Source: Gautieria morchelliformis
Taxonomy: Eukaryota; Basidiomycota; Agaricomycetes; Gomphales; Gomphaceae
Direction: 5' to 3'
Assembly (NCBI GenBank): GCA_015179125.1
Contig: WHVA01000569.1
Location: 1 to 64,000, forward strand
DNA: 64,000 bases
Both the position numbers and the translations under genes were made by a program. Below are positions 55,148-64,000 of the stretch, one piece after another; position 1 is the first letter of the stretch, and the number at the start of each line of letters is the position of its first letter. The notes under the pieces were generated by a model that did no database searches, was not told where the DNA came from, and saw nothing but the letters and a program-made list of their open reading frames with translations.

Positions 55148-58100
55148 CGGAGACACTTCTGAGAAGCTGTTGGGTGTTGAGAAGCTTGCTACTGATGGAA
55201 GTAATTGGCCATTGTGGCGAGCCACTCTCATCAGCTATTTCGAGTCCAAAAATTTGCTCAAGCATGTAGAAGGGAGAGTCACTCGACCTCCTGATCCTCC
55301 AGTCATGCCCCCAGGCCATATTCTAACAGAAGCTGAGGAAACTCAGATGGATAAGGCCGAGGAGAAGCTGGAGAGATACCTTGCTAGAGAAGGACAAGCC
55401 AAGACCCAAATCATCGTCTCAGTGTCAGAGTCATTAGCCCTGATGCTACAGAAGCAGAAGACAGCAAAAGAGACTTGGGATGCACTGGTCAATGAAATGA
55501 CCAAAAAGCCCAAGATGGTCCTCACCAGCCTGCAGAGACAACTCCGCAGTATGAGATGTCCTGAGGATGGAGACTTGAGAGATCACTTGGACAAGGCCCA
55601 AGACCTATATGCTCGTCTTAATGAGATGGGAGCTAGAGTTTCTGAAGAAGAATTCATGGACATAATCCTTGCGTCACTTCCACCATCCTATGAGGCAGTC
55701 ATGAATGCCCTTACAACTTCGCTTGAAGAATGCGGGATGCCATTGGTCCCTGATAATATTATTAGGGTACTAAAGGCTCAGTATGACAGGAAGAAAACAC
55801 TCCCGCAAGAAGAGCAGGTGTTTATTGGTTCATCTACTAAGAAGGACCAGAAGGGGCAGAAGGCGCATGTATGCACCAACTGCAAAAAGCCTGGACATTC
55901 CATCGAAAATTGCTGGGCTAAAGGAGGTGGTAAAGAAGGTCAAGGACCACGTCAGAAGAAGAAAGCCAAAGGCAAGAAGAAGAAGAAGGGTAAAGCAAAA
56001 GCGAATGTTGCCGAAGAAGAGTCTACTTCTGAGGAAAGTGGTGATGGGCATCTTGCCTTCACCAATTTTGACGAGTGCTCTAATTTCAATTTGAGCACAT
56101 CCTCAGGAGTTATAGTCATACTCGACACCGGAACGACATCGCATATGACTCCTCACAAAAATTTATTGAGGAACTACTGTCAATTCTCACAGCCGAGGAC
56201 TATCCGAGCAGCCAACAAAGGTACCTTTGATGCCTTCGGCTCAGGACTGCTCGTATTATCCAATAAGGTTGGAGATAGAACAGTAGAAGTCACGTTGCAA
56301 GATACATACTATGCACCCAAAATTGCTGCTACCCTCGTCTCGATCGGTCGGTGCGATGATGCTGGCTACGACATTCGACTCGGTGGCCAGAAATGCACAA
56401 TATCTAATGCTGCTGGAAAAGTATTGATGCAAGCACCGAAAGTCAATGGCTTATATCGACTAGACCTCCAGTCACCAAGTGCTCAAGCCCATATGTGTTT
56501 ATCTGCCATGGAAATTCATCAAAAGATGGGGCACATCTCGCAGAAGTCCCTACAACATCTATTAAATCATGGCATGATATTGGGCATTGAACTGAGCTCC
56601 ACAGGCGATAGAATTGTCTGTGATGCGTGTATTCAGGCCAAGATTGCGCGCAAACCTCTTCCTCGAGAACCCAGAGACCGAACATCAAAATTCGGTGACA
56701 GAATTTATTCTGATGTCTGGGGACCTGCAAGACACCTCACGATCGATAAGAAGTCATATTATGTCTCCTTTATCGATGACTACTCAAGAGAATCGGTGAT
56801 CTATCTCATGGCGAACAAATCAGAAGCATTCTCAAAGTACAAGCTCTACGAGGCTTTAATGCTTCGACAGAGAAATGTGCACATCAAGGCACTTGTTTCT
56901 GATCGAGGGGGCGAGTATACGAGCTCTGAATTCGAACAGCATCTAGCCAAACAAGGCACGAAGCATCAGTTGATGGTACACGACACACCAGAGTCCAATG
57001 GTGTTGCGGAACGCCTGAACCGAACCCTCACTGAGAGAACTCGTGCCATGCTGCTAGAATCAAGCCTTCCTAAGATATTATGGGGCTATGCGATACAGCA
57101 TGCCAATTATCTTAGGAACAGGACGCATACAAGAGCTCTACCAGATAAAACGCCCTACGAGATGATTCACCATGAAAAACCGAATCTCAAAGACATTCAC
57201 GCGTGGGGAACTGAAATTTACGTTAAAATCACTCAGGGAGATAAATTGGCAGCTCGTGCCAAAAGAGCTCGATGGATAGGAATTTCTGCGCAGAGCCATG
57301 GTCATTATGTTTATTGGCCTGACTCGCACAAAGTTTCTGTCGAGCGGAACGTTGTCTTTGATTCAGAAATGAAGAAGGGAAAGGTCCCAATCATTTCTAT
57401 TGAGGAATCCAAGCTACCTACGTCTAAAGAAGAGAAGAAAGCCATTCCGGCATCAGTGCCTGTGCCCGGTCGCTTAGTCAGCGAAGAGGCAAAGATCGAA
57501 GAAATTGATGAAAGTGCACCGGAAGAATATCTTGAAAAGCTGCAACCTATTCAGGGAGTTGATGACAGACCTAGAGAAGCTGAACCGATAAGGAGAAGCG
57601 AAAGGATCCGTCAACAACAAGTGCAGCCGGCCCCATCAGGTCCCGTGACAAGATCTCAAACTCAGAGACAAACTGGCGCACATACGACTACGCTAGCTTA
57701 CGAGGACGTTGAGGACCATGAAGAAGTTTTATTCGACCAAGAATTATCCTCCGAGATTGATGGCATCAGTAGCTATGAGTGTGCCATCAGTGCGTTTCTA
57801 ACCGACGGTCAAAACAACATTAAGGCGCCGGATTTGAGTCAAATTGAACCTAGCAATGCAGACGAAGCTCTGAATAATCCTATGTGGAAGAAATCAATGG
57901 ACAAAGAGTATGAGGCCCTAATCGACAAGGGAGTGTGGGAAAGAACCAAACCACCTCCTGGAGCCAACATTGTCGGCAACAAATGGGTCTACCTTTGGAA
58001 GCGTAATCCAGAAGGGAAACCAATAGTACCTAAATCGAGAATGGTCGCCCAAGGCTTCACGCAGAAGTTTGGAATCGACTATGATGAGACATACTCACCT

Positions 58101-59384
58101 GTTGCTCGGTTATCCTCCCTACGGATCATATGCGCCATTGCTGCTAGGAATGACTGGCCTATTCATCAAATGGACGTGGACTATGCATACCTCAATGCTA
58201 AGTTGCCCGAACCTATTTACATGAAGCAGCCGTATGGATATGAGTCAGGAGACAAAGGCGAAGTGCTACTTTTGAAGAAAGCACTCTACGGCCTCAAGCA
58301 ATCTGGAAGAGAATGGTACAAACGTCTAAGTGGTGAATTCCACAAGTTAGGATTCACTACGTCAGCCACAGACGGGGCTGTATTTTATAGACGTGGCGGA
58401 AAGGGGCATGTGATCATTGCAACAGCTGTGGACGACCTTACCATCACAGCTGAGAATCAATCAGTCCTGGACGAAGTCAAACGAGATCTTGCTCAGGTCT
58501 TCAGTATGAAAGATCTAGGCGAGATTCATTGGCTATTGAATCTCAAAATCGAAAGAGACTGGCAGAAGAAGACCATTGCAATTTCACAACCTGCATACAT
58601 CGAGAAGATCATCAAAAAATTTAATCTCGAAGATGCAAAGACTTATGCTACGCCTCTTGATCCAGCCGTAAAATTATCTAAAGACCAATGCCCTTCTACA
58701 GAGAGAGGCAAGAAAGCCATGTCGAAGTTTCCATACAGGCAAGCTATAGGATCACTGATGTGGGCGGCTGTAGCCACTCGACCTGACATTGCATTTGCGG
58801 TGTCATTACTCTCGCAATTCCTTGAAAATCCAGGTGGCACACACTGGAATGCAGTCAAACGTGTCTTCAAATATTTGAAAGGCACGAAGCATTACAAGCT
58901 CACACTTGGAAGAAATCAAGACGGCTTGATGGGGTATTCAGATGCGGATTGGGGTTCACAGAGTCATAGGCGTTCGTATTCGGCATACTTATTTCAGATT
59001 GATGGAGGCACTGTTTCATGGAGTTGCCAGAAACAGTCGATAGTAGCCCTCTCATCAACTGAAGCCGAATTCGTCGCCCTGACCCATGCGGGCAAAGAGG
59101 CTCTTTGGATGCGCCATTTTATTTCTGAAATATTCCAACCACTGAACAGACCCATCCAAGTTTATTCAGACAATCAATCAGCCATTGCCATCACGTATGG
59201 CACCCAACAACACACGAGAACCAAGCATTTCGACATCAGGTTATATTTCCTTCGAGATATAATCAAAAATCAACAAGCCAAGCTCGTTTATTTGCCAACC
59301 GAACAAATGTTGGCAGATATCCTCACTAAAGGACTTCCTAGTCCTAGAGTGAAGATTCTCAACGAGCAAATCGGAATATATTAA
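55140..59384 (+). CDS. Copia gag-pol polyprotein, 1414 aa
   Basis: Domains in order: gag (residues 1-240; WPLWRATLISYFESKNL, LEEFMDII-like core), a zinc knuckle CTNCKKPGHSIENC (~243-258), a Lys-rich linker, aspartic protease ILDTGTTSHMT (Asp ~329), and the integrase zinc finger (H..H near 460, CDACIQAK). The integrase core has D525, D588 and E624, giving D-X35-E, within VAERLNRT. Then RT: GNKWVYLWKR, MDVDYAYLNAKLPEPIYMKQ, KKALYGLKQSGREWYK, and the catalytic box AVDD (D1098, D1099), where YVDD is usual. RNase H holds GYSDADWGS (D1268), SSTEAEFVAL (E1308), VYSDNQSAIA (D1344) and TKHFDIR. It ends LADILTKGLPSPRVK. Gag, protease, integrase, RT is the Copia order. No stop or frameshift. The start ATG sits in the primer site. 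Confidence 0.96.
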   Translation: MGPGDTSEKLLGVEKLATDGSNWPLWRATLISYFESKNLLKHVEGRVTRPPDPPVMPPGHILTEAEETQMDKAEEKLERYLAREGQAKTQIIVSVSESLALMLQKQKTAKETWDALVNEMTKKPKMVLTSLQRQLRSMRCPEDGDLRDHLDKAQDLYARLNEMGARVSEEEFMDIILASLPPSYEAVMNALTTSLEECGMPLVPDNIIRVLKAQYDRKKTLPQEEQVFIGSSTKKDQKGQKAHVCTNCKKPGHSIENCWAKGGGKEGQGPRQKKKAKGKKKKKGKAKANVAEEESTSEESGDGHLAFTNFDECSNFNLSTSSGVIVILDTGTTSHMTPHKNLLRNYCQFSQPRTIRAANKGTFDAFGSGLLVLSNKVGDRTVEVTLQDTYYAPKIAATLVSIGRCDDAGYDIRLGGQKCTISNAAGKVLMQAPKVNGLYRLDLQSPSAQAHMCLSAMEIHQKMGHISQKSLQHLLNHGMILGIELSSTGDRIVCDACIQAKIARKPLPREPRDRTSKFGDRIYSDVWGPARHLTIDKKSYYVSFIDDYSRESVIYLMANKSEAFSKYKLYEALMLRQRNVHIKALVSDRGGEYTSSEFEQHLAKQGTKHQLMVHDTPESNGVAERLNRTLTERTRAMLLESSLPKILWGYAIQHANYLRNRTHTRALPDKTPYEMIHHEKPNLKDIHAWGTEIYVKITQGDKLAARAKRARWIGISAQSHGHYVYWPDSHKVSVERNVVFDSEMKKGKVPIISIEESKLPTSKEEKKAIPASVPVPGRLVSEEAKIEEIDESAPEEYLEKLQPIQGVDDRPREAEPIRRSERIRQQQVQPAPSGPVTRSQTQRQTGAHTTTLAYEDVEDHEEVLFDQELSSEIDGISSYECAISAFLTDGQNNIKAPDLSQIEPSNADEALNNPMWKKSMDKEYEALIDKGVWERTKPPPGANIVGNKWVYLWKRNPEGKPIVPKSRMVAQGFTQKFGIDYDETYSPVARLSSLRIICAIAARNDWPIHQMDVDYAYLNAKLPEPIYMKQPYGYESGDKGEVLLLKKALYGLKQSGREWYKRLSGEFHKLGFTTSATDGAVFYRRGGKGHVIIATAVDDLTITAENQSVLDEVKRDLAQVFSMKDLGEIHWLLNLKIERDWQKKTIAISQPAYIEKIIKKFNLEDAKTYATPLDPAVKLSKDQCPSTERGKKAMSKFPYRQAIGSLMWAAVATRPDIAFAVSLLSQFLENPGGTHWNAVKRVFKYLKGTKHYKLTLGRNQDGLMGYSDADWGSQSHRRSYSAYLFQIDGGTVSWSCQKQSIVALSSTEAEFVALTHAGKEALWMRHFISEIFQPLNRPIQVYSDNQSAIAITYGTQQHTRTKHFDIRLYFLRDIIKNQQAKLVYLPTEQMLADILTKGLPSPRVKILNEQIGIY

Positions 59385-59397
59385 GCTTGAGGGGGCG
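59385..59397 (+). promoter_or_regulatory. Copia polypurine tract
   Basis: GCTTGAGGGGGCG immediately precedes the TGTTGGG start of the 3' LTR. It overlaps the end of the coding region by only a few bases. Confidence 0.8.
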
Positions 59398-59895
59398 TGT
59401 TGGGTGCATTTATGCTCCTGCACCAAAATCAAGCATAATATATCCAATTTGTTGTGTGGCCTTCCAAGTTCTTCTCACATTGTTCTTGTATTATGCATCC
59501 ATTTCTCTGGTTATTTTCGAAATTTTCCACTCATTCCTTATCTCTCTATTTCATCTTGTTATTCCTACTTTCACAGGCGGCTGCACCCAGCGGAGTCTGA
59601 AATGACTTCGACGCGCGAGCTCTTGGGCGCTAAAGGGCCGGGTAGTAGTACATGCGCAGTGGAACACATTTCCCCCTCTCTCAGTGACCACTAAATTCAC
59701 TGAGAGAGGCAAGTAAATTAGTCTAGTAGTCTTTGCATTTATTGACCTAGAAATGCTCTGTAGTGAATTGATTTCTAGGTAGTGTATAATATATTTATAG
59801 TGACCACTAAATTCACTGAGAGAGTGAATTGATTTCTAGTCTATTCTTTTGAATAACAAGCCCATACCTACTGCCTATAATTCCTGTCCTCTACA
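59398..59895 (+). repeat. Copia 3' LTR (498 bp)
   Basis: Same length and, by line-by-line reading, the same sequence as 54637-55134. Followed by the target duplication AGACC. Confidence 0.96.
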
Positions 59896-60089
59896 AGACC
59901 TCCGTCTCTCCGCCTTCCATCTTCCGCCTCAATTCCACCTCAAGTTCCGACAGGTCTTCAGTTCAGTACATTCCGCCTTCCGACACATTTACGAAATACC
60001 TAGGACGATAGTTCATTGGGGGCGCAACCTACAAGTTGAAGCCGCTGTCCTTTCCAGTTCCGACTTAGCGGAAATCTTGATACGTAACA

Positions 60090-60866
60090 TGCTCTTCATG
60101 CTCTTGTATTGAGAGCGAGAATATGAAGATGTCGTCCATGTATACATGGACGAAGCGACCTATGCAGTCGTGGAAAATGGCTGTCATCAGCCGTTGGAAT
60201 GTTGATGGGGCGTTACAGTCCCCCATCTGTATCACCTGGCTCCTGAAGGTGCTGAGGATCGTGGCAAAGGTTGTCTTTGCTACGTGATCTGGATGAATCC
60301 GGATCTGCTCGTATGCTTCTGACATATCGAGTTTTTGTTCGATATTGGCAGCGAGCCATGTCGCTGCGTATGATATCTTGATCCTGGAAGGGCGTGACGT
60401 CCTTCACCGTGTTCTCGTTCTGCTGGCGCAGATCGAAGATGGTTTCTCAACGTACCGTTCTTCTTCGGCACACACAGCATGGGCACTGCCTGCTGCGCGA
60501 CTGCCAGAATCCACCACTTTGCAGTAGTGTATCATTCTATCTTAGCCGACAGTTCCTCTCGGAAGTGTTCAGGGCATTTCGGCAGTCGATACCGCATGTG
60601 CTTGTTGGGATTGATGAGGTTGATCTCATGGTTGATCTCCCGTAGTGGCGGGAGTTCTAGTGGATTCCACTGACTAGGTCAGTGATTCATTCCATCCATT
60701 CCTCACGGAGGCGAGGAAGGTCATCATCCGTGAGGATGATGGTGGTGGTTGGCTCAGAAGCCATTAGGCGCTGTGTGCGTCTATTAGGTCCCGCGGCGCA
60801 CGGAACCGCTTTCCTCTTCCCCATCGCTTTCACCGTTAGGTGAGAGCGCCTCTCCCTACGGCTGTA
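60090..60866 (-). pseudogene. Gypsy B2 reverse transcriptase, upstream half
   Basis: Matches B1 48201-48918. Contains MSEAYEQIRIHPDHVAKTTF, CNAPSTFQRLMTAIFHDC and FVHVYMDDIFIFSLSIQEHE, with the catalytic YMDD preserved. Frameshifts occur near 60335 and 60450. The left edge is the target duplication of the nested solo LTR; the right edge is a TA dinucleotide where the Tc1-type element inserted. Confidence 0.85.
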
Positions 60867-61754
60867 AGATAGAAGTCATCTTAAACTGGCACCTTTATGT
60901 CAGCGGGCGCTTATGTCACGTGATGCACCAAATCCTCGCCTTGGGGATTTTCTTTTTTTTTTTCCCCTTTCAGAAGGCACCTTGGTGCAATGACATGTTC
61001 TATAATATAATTAGTGACATTGAATTATATTACATGAATTCCTTGTCCAACTCAGACATAATGTTTGGAGGTAAAGTACGATGGGCATGGTATTTACGGT
61101 TTTCCCAGACAGCTTGTGCCCATTCAACCCTTTCTTGTAGGCATCTATAAATCGGGCCAACCTATTAGCATCCCTGTTGAGGAGTTAGAATCTGCTGATA
61201 GGAAACAATTCTCACACACCTCTGAATCTGTACAAAGGGACATCATCTAGACAGCCACAATCCCTGAGGCCTGAATGTGTGAATGGGGTCAAGCACAACC
61301 TGCCGGGCGGTCAAAGTGACGACTAAGCAAGCGGCCTGCAGTGGAAACTCACCTAGTGTAAGGTTGTACCTACCTAAACCCTGATTTAAGCAGTAGAAAT
61401 GTGTAGCAAGGGCCCCAGAGTGGTTTGAAGCTTTTTTCGTGCGTCGTCCAAAGGTTCGAAAGGCTGACAATAGGTCACGTGACCGCCAAGATTCCATCGG
61501 TCCAAAAACCGAATTGCAGGATAGGACATCAGAAAAATAATTTGGTATTTTTCTATGTCACATTTTGGATGCTATATATCTCCTCAATAAATATAGATAT
61601 ATCCTAAGTCTCTCTAAGGATTGTAGGTAGACATGTCCCAAAGAGACTCTAGGAAGCCATTTGGCAAAAAGTGTTTGCCTTCGAGTGTTATTGAGCTCGC
61701 CGTTGGACTGTGCTCAGCTTACGTAAGGGTGCCAGTTTAAGATGACTTCTATCT
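60867..61754. mobile_element. Tc1/mariner-type MITE, 888 bp, 27-bp perfect TIR, TA duplication
   Basis: The empty site is known from B1 (48925, 'gctgtagggtgag'). Here AGATAGAAGTCATCTTAAAC..GGCACC begins after TA (60865-60866). The exact inverse ends at 61754 before TA (61755-61756). The first 27 bases of both ends match; homology then decays. TA duplications are characteristic of Tc1/mariner elements. No transposase is visible. Confidence 0.9.
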
Positions 61755-61756
61755 TA

Positions 61757-62460
61757 GGGTGAGTTCGAGGACGAGTCGTCCGCGACTCGTCCTCCTGCTT
61801 CAATGAGCCAGGTTAGGCTTGGGTGCCCGGGTGATCCTGCTCACCGTGGCCCTTGTCCTCGTTCGTCGATCGTCGCGTCAAATGAGACCTTGCCATGGGG
61901 ATACTTCGTTCCCTTGCGGATCGTCCTGGGCTCGTGAAGTCCAGGGTTATCCTAATCTCCTTAGGAAGGTGTCCTAAGATCACGTCGTAATATTCGACGT
62001 TCGCTACGTCGAAATATTCGTCGTAAGTCTCACGACCAAACTTGATGGTCGTGTTCGTTCCATAGTTGATCGTGGAATGGCTGCCTATGCAGGCTAGCTG
62101 CAGCGTGATTGGCTGCTCAGGGAGAATGTCTTCATCCCGTAGCTCGCATGAGTTCAGGGATAGCAATACCCTTCGCTGCCGATCTAGCAGGCAATGGGCT
62201 TTTAGCATTTATTTCCAGTACCCGACAGGGTACGGTTCTCACTGCATGGGCGCGTTGGCCACGTCCTGTGTTTGCTTCGGTGGTGGTACACCGGCTCGAC
62301 GCCTTGTCTGGCGTGACCGATGTGCGTGCCCCATGACTTTCATGGCGGCGTCGTCTTCCGGCACGAATCTGATCGCGCTGGACCTGTAGGTGGTGTCTTC
62401 CACTCCTCGTCCATTCGTAGTATTGGGATGGTTGGGTCCACTCTTCAGTGGGCACATCAG
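61757..62460 (-). pseudogene. Gypsy B2 protease and gag end, heavily decayed
   Basis: Matches B1 48919-49630 but with many single-base deletions. IALQLACIG-like ITLQLACIGSHSTINYGTNT and IKFGRETYDEYFDV are readable. The active-site DSG is lost in 'CLLDRQRR'. A 24-base duplication near 62000 inserts an extra 'DVANVEYYDV'-like stretch. The right edge is an abrupt switch to gypsy A LTR sequence. Confidence 0.75.
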
Positions 62461-62461
62461 C

Positions 62462-62850
62462 AGCGAATGGTGAAGGGGGATCCAAAGAGAAAACTCTAAG
62501 GAACCCTTCGTCACCTAACTATGACTATAAGTAACTTGGGCATGCTATCCCTATCACCGAATGCCCGAGTACATAAGCAATCACGCCAGCGATAACAGGG
62601 CTGGACAGATAAGGAAGGAATGATGTTGGAAGGGCCAGAACAGGAAGGGAAATAAACGGAACACAAGACAGAAGGATGCCGAAGGCTAGGAAAAGTTCAG
62701 GAGCCAACAAACACGCATGCGATAAGCGCACTGCGATAATGCATGCTGCGATAAAGCATGCGATAATGCATGCGATAATGCGCGCTGCAATAAAGCATGC
62801 GATAATGCACACTGGCGATAAAGCATGCAATTGGTGTTGCCTTGACATGC
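62462..62850 (-). repeat. Gypsy A LTR fragment with GCGATAATGC repeats
   Basis: Shares 'gtgaagggggatccaaagag', 'cgccagcgataacagggctg' and 'gaagggaaataaac' with the A3 5' LTR (44095-44492). It ends ATTGGTGTTGCCTTGACAT, matching the LTR tip seen next to A1. Its outer part is an expanded array of GCGATAA(A/T)GCATGC units (62718-62830). Confidence 0.75.
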
Positions 62851-63075
62851 CAGCCACCAGCACACTGTGCACTGACAGTGCCAGTCACCAGCGCACAGTG
62901 GGCTGACAGCACATTGTGCACTGACAGTGCTCTGACAGCGCCAGCCTCCAGTTCACAGTGTGGCTGACTTTGCACTGACCGTGTGCTGACTGTGCGCTGT
63001 CAGCACCAGCCACCAGGGCACTGTTTGCTGACCACACACTGACAGCGCCAGCCAACAGTGCACTGTGCACTGACT
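62850..63075 (+). repeat. GC-rich minisatellite (CACTGACAGTGCCAGCCACCAG)
   Basis: Irregular copies of CTGACAG(T/C)GCCAGCC(A/T)CCAG and CACTGTGCACTGACAG, unit about 60 bp with sub-repeats. No coding signal. Confidence 0.7.
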
Positions 63076-63269
63076 GTTCCTTCTATGCCTGTACATATGT
63101 ATGCCATAAGCCCGCAGTACACCTATCTGTATAGGCTCTATGACTATGCCTCAGCTGGACCAATTGCTGTACAGATCACCAGATCTTAGCATAGCTGTGC
63201 TCTTTGATGAGTCAAACACTCGTTCCATCACTGGAGTCCATACAGTCACTGCTACTTTTCTAAGCAGGT
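63076..63269. other. Short unassigned stretch
   Basis: No feature recognised. A short frame from 63151 (MPQLDQLLYRSPDLSIAVLF) runs into the LTR at 63270; it may be a host exon interrupted there, but nothing confirms it. Confidence 0.25.
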
Positions 63270-63700
63270 TGTTGGGTGCATTTATGCTCCTGCACCAAAA
63301 TCAAGCATAATATATTCGATTTATTGTATGGTGTTTCAATCTCTTCTCACATTGTTCTTGTACCATGCACTCACTTCTCTGATTATTTTCGAAACTTTCC
63401 AGTCACTCCCTACCTCTTCATTTCATTTTGTTATCTCTATTTTCACAGGCGGCTGCATCCAGCGGAGTTTGAAATGACTTCGACGCGCGAGCTCTTGAGC
63501 GCTAAAGGGCCGGGTGGGATAGTGCTCCTCTCTCAGTGACAATAAATTCACTGAGAGACGCGAGTAGTATTCTTTATATTTTCATAGCATGTTGACTGAC
63601 AATCATGTAGTGAATTTGATTCTAGGTATTGTATTAATATAACAGTGACAATAAAGTCACTGAGAGAGTGGATTTGATTCTAGCTTTCTAAGAACTCTAC
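63270..63700 (+). repeat. Old, divergent Copia-family LTR, 3' part decayed
   Basis: Starts TGTTGGGTGCATTTATGC like the intact element. It keeps 'ggcggctgca.ccagcggagt' and the CTCTCAGTGACAATAAATTC / CACTGAGAGA inverted pair, but differs at many sites and lacks the last ~60 bases. No target duplication found. Confidence 0.8.
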
Positions 63701-63780
63701 CGAACCTTCCCTGCCATAACCCGAGTTGCTAACACAGGTCACTCCAGACTGTGCCCTTGATAGCACAGCCCAGTTCATTG

Positions 63781-64000
63781 ATGAGTGTGCCAGTGCAGCT
63801 TGCCCCTGAAGGTGGCGGTGGCAGCATGGGCAGGGGCAGCTGTGCGGCCTCCCACTCTCTGGGAGCATCAGGAGCAGTGCAGCTGGGGAACAGCATGCAC
63901 CACCACAACTATGCCGGTGCCAACATGCTCAACAAGCCCGTCACAGCCATCATCGCAAGTCTGCCCACCCCCCCCTCACTGTGCACTGACCATGGACCAT
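63781..64000 (+). CDS. Possible start of a gene running off the right edge
   Basis: ATG 63781 opens a frame of 73 codons without stop to the window end: Gly-rich (LAPEGGGGSMGRGS), then GASGAVQLGNSMHHHNYAGA and MLNKPVTAIIASLPTPP. Composition is protein-like, and different from the repeats around it, but there is no known motif. It may be an exon or chance. Confidence 0.3.
   Translation, partial: MSVPVQLAPEGGGGSMGRGSCAASHSLGASGAVQLGNSMHHHNYAGANMLNKPVTAIIASLPTPPSLCTDHGP

Larger units (their letters stand above)
54637..59895 (+). mobile_element. Intact Ty1/Copia retrotransposon, 5259 bp
   Basis: Two 498-bp LTRs, identical as far as I can compare by eye, flank a single uninterrupted ORF. The 5-bp duplication AGACC lies at 54632-54636 and 59896-59900. 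A primer site immediately follows the 5' LTR and a polypurine tract immediately precedes the 3' LTR. All expected domains and most catalytic residues are present, so the element is structurally autonomous and recently inserted. Relatives in the window are the solo LTR at 46876 and the old LTR at 63270. Confidence 0.96.
54146..60089 (+). mobile_element. Solo LTR (about 680 bp) inserted in B2 RT and itself split by the Copia element
   Basis: Parts are 54146-54636 and 59901-60089. Ends are TGTTACGACCG and TACGTAACA. Flanks are CGCTC (54141-54145) and TGCTC (60090-60094), a 5-bp duplication with one later change; the uninterrupted B1 has TGCTC. A TATAAAAGCC box at about 54527 suggests plus orientation. 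TTCCG pentamers are dense, as in gypsy A2. No internal retrotransposon sequence remains apart from the Copia inserted in it. Confidence 0.85.

Overview
The window is nuclear DNA of a filamentous basidiomycete, most likely an agaricomycete. The grounds are short GT-AG introns of about 47-96 bp, a cerato-platanin gene, a Tup1-type WD40 gene, part of a multi-pass membrane protein of a kind common in mushrooms, and chromodomain Ty3/gypsy, Copia, Tad-like LINE, hAT and Tc1/mariner elements. It is transposon-dense, nested heterochromatin-like sequence with few host genes. No bacterial features, rRNA, tRNA or CRISPR array were seen.

Layout. 1-803 is a piece of a Ty3/gypsy element (family B, unusual third ORF), broken by a LINE ORF1 piece (804-1790). 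A 5'-truncated Tup1-like WD40 gene follows (1901-3829). At 5058-6200 lies an inverted, decayed copy of an unknown gene family. Then come a LINE ORF2 fragment and a complete two-exon cerato-platanin gene (6905-7388, minus). From 8456 to about 26060 runs a segmental tandem array. Its unit is a conserved flank, three ~320-bp repeats, and an unknown coiled-coil gene (copies at 11033, 14828 and 24532). The third unit was enlarged by a hAT-like element, a 3.7-kb insertion carrying an unknown spliced gene and its own 1175-bp hAT element, and a 554-bp hAT MITE. 27525-28980 holds pieces of a membrane-protein gene with a foreign zinc-finger reading frame inside.

30541-44492 is a cluster of gypsy family A elements (A1, A2, A3 and rearranged fragments), mostly on the minus strand. 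They carry nonsense mutations, a 740-bp solo LTR and a 70-bp minisatellite. 44493-52445 is gypsy B1, between two 215-bp LTRs, with gag, protease and RT, an internal deletion of RNase H/integrase, and a large ORF placed between pol and the 3' LTR. 52446-62460 is a second B element (B2). It was split by a solo LTR that was itself hit by a structurally intact Copia element (54637-59895, LTRs identical by eye, 5-bp target duplication, 1414-aa polyprotein), and separately by an 888-bp Tc1/mariner-type MITE. The right end holds LTR debris, minisatellites and a possible gene start at 63781.

The Copia element is the only autonomous-looking mobile element. The apparently intact non-transposon genes are cerato-platanin and two copies of the tandem family; the Tup1-like gene is spliceable but lacks its N-terminus. 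Several stop codons sit where a relative has CGA, which suggests C-to-T decay at CpG.
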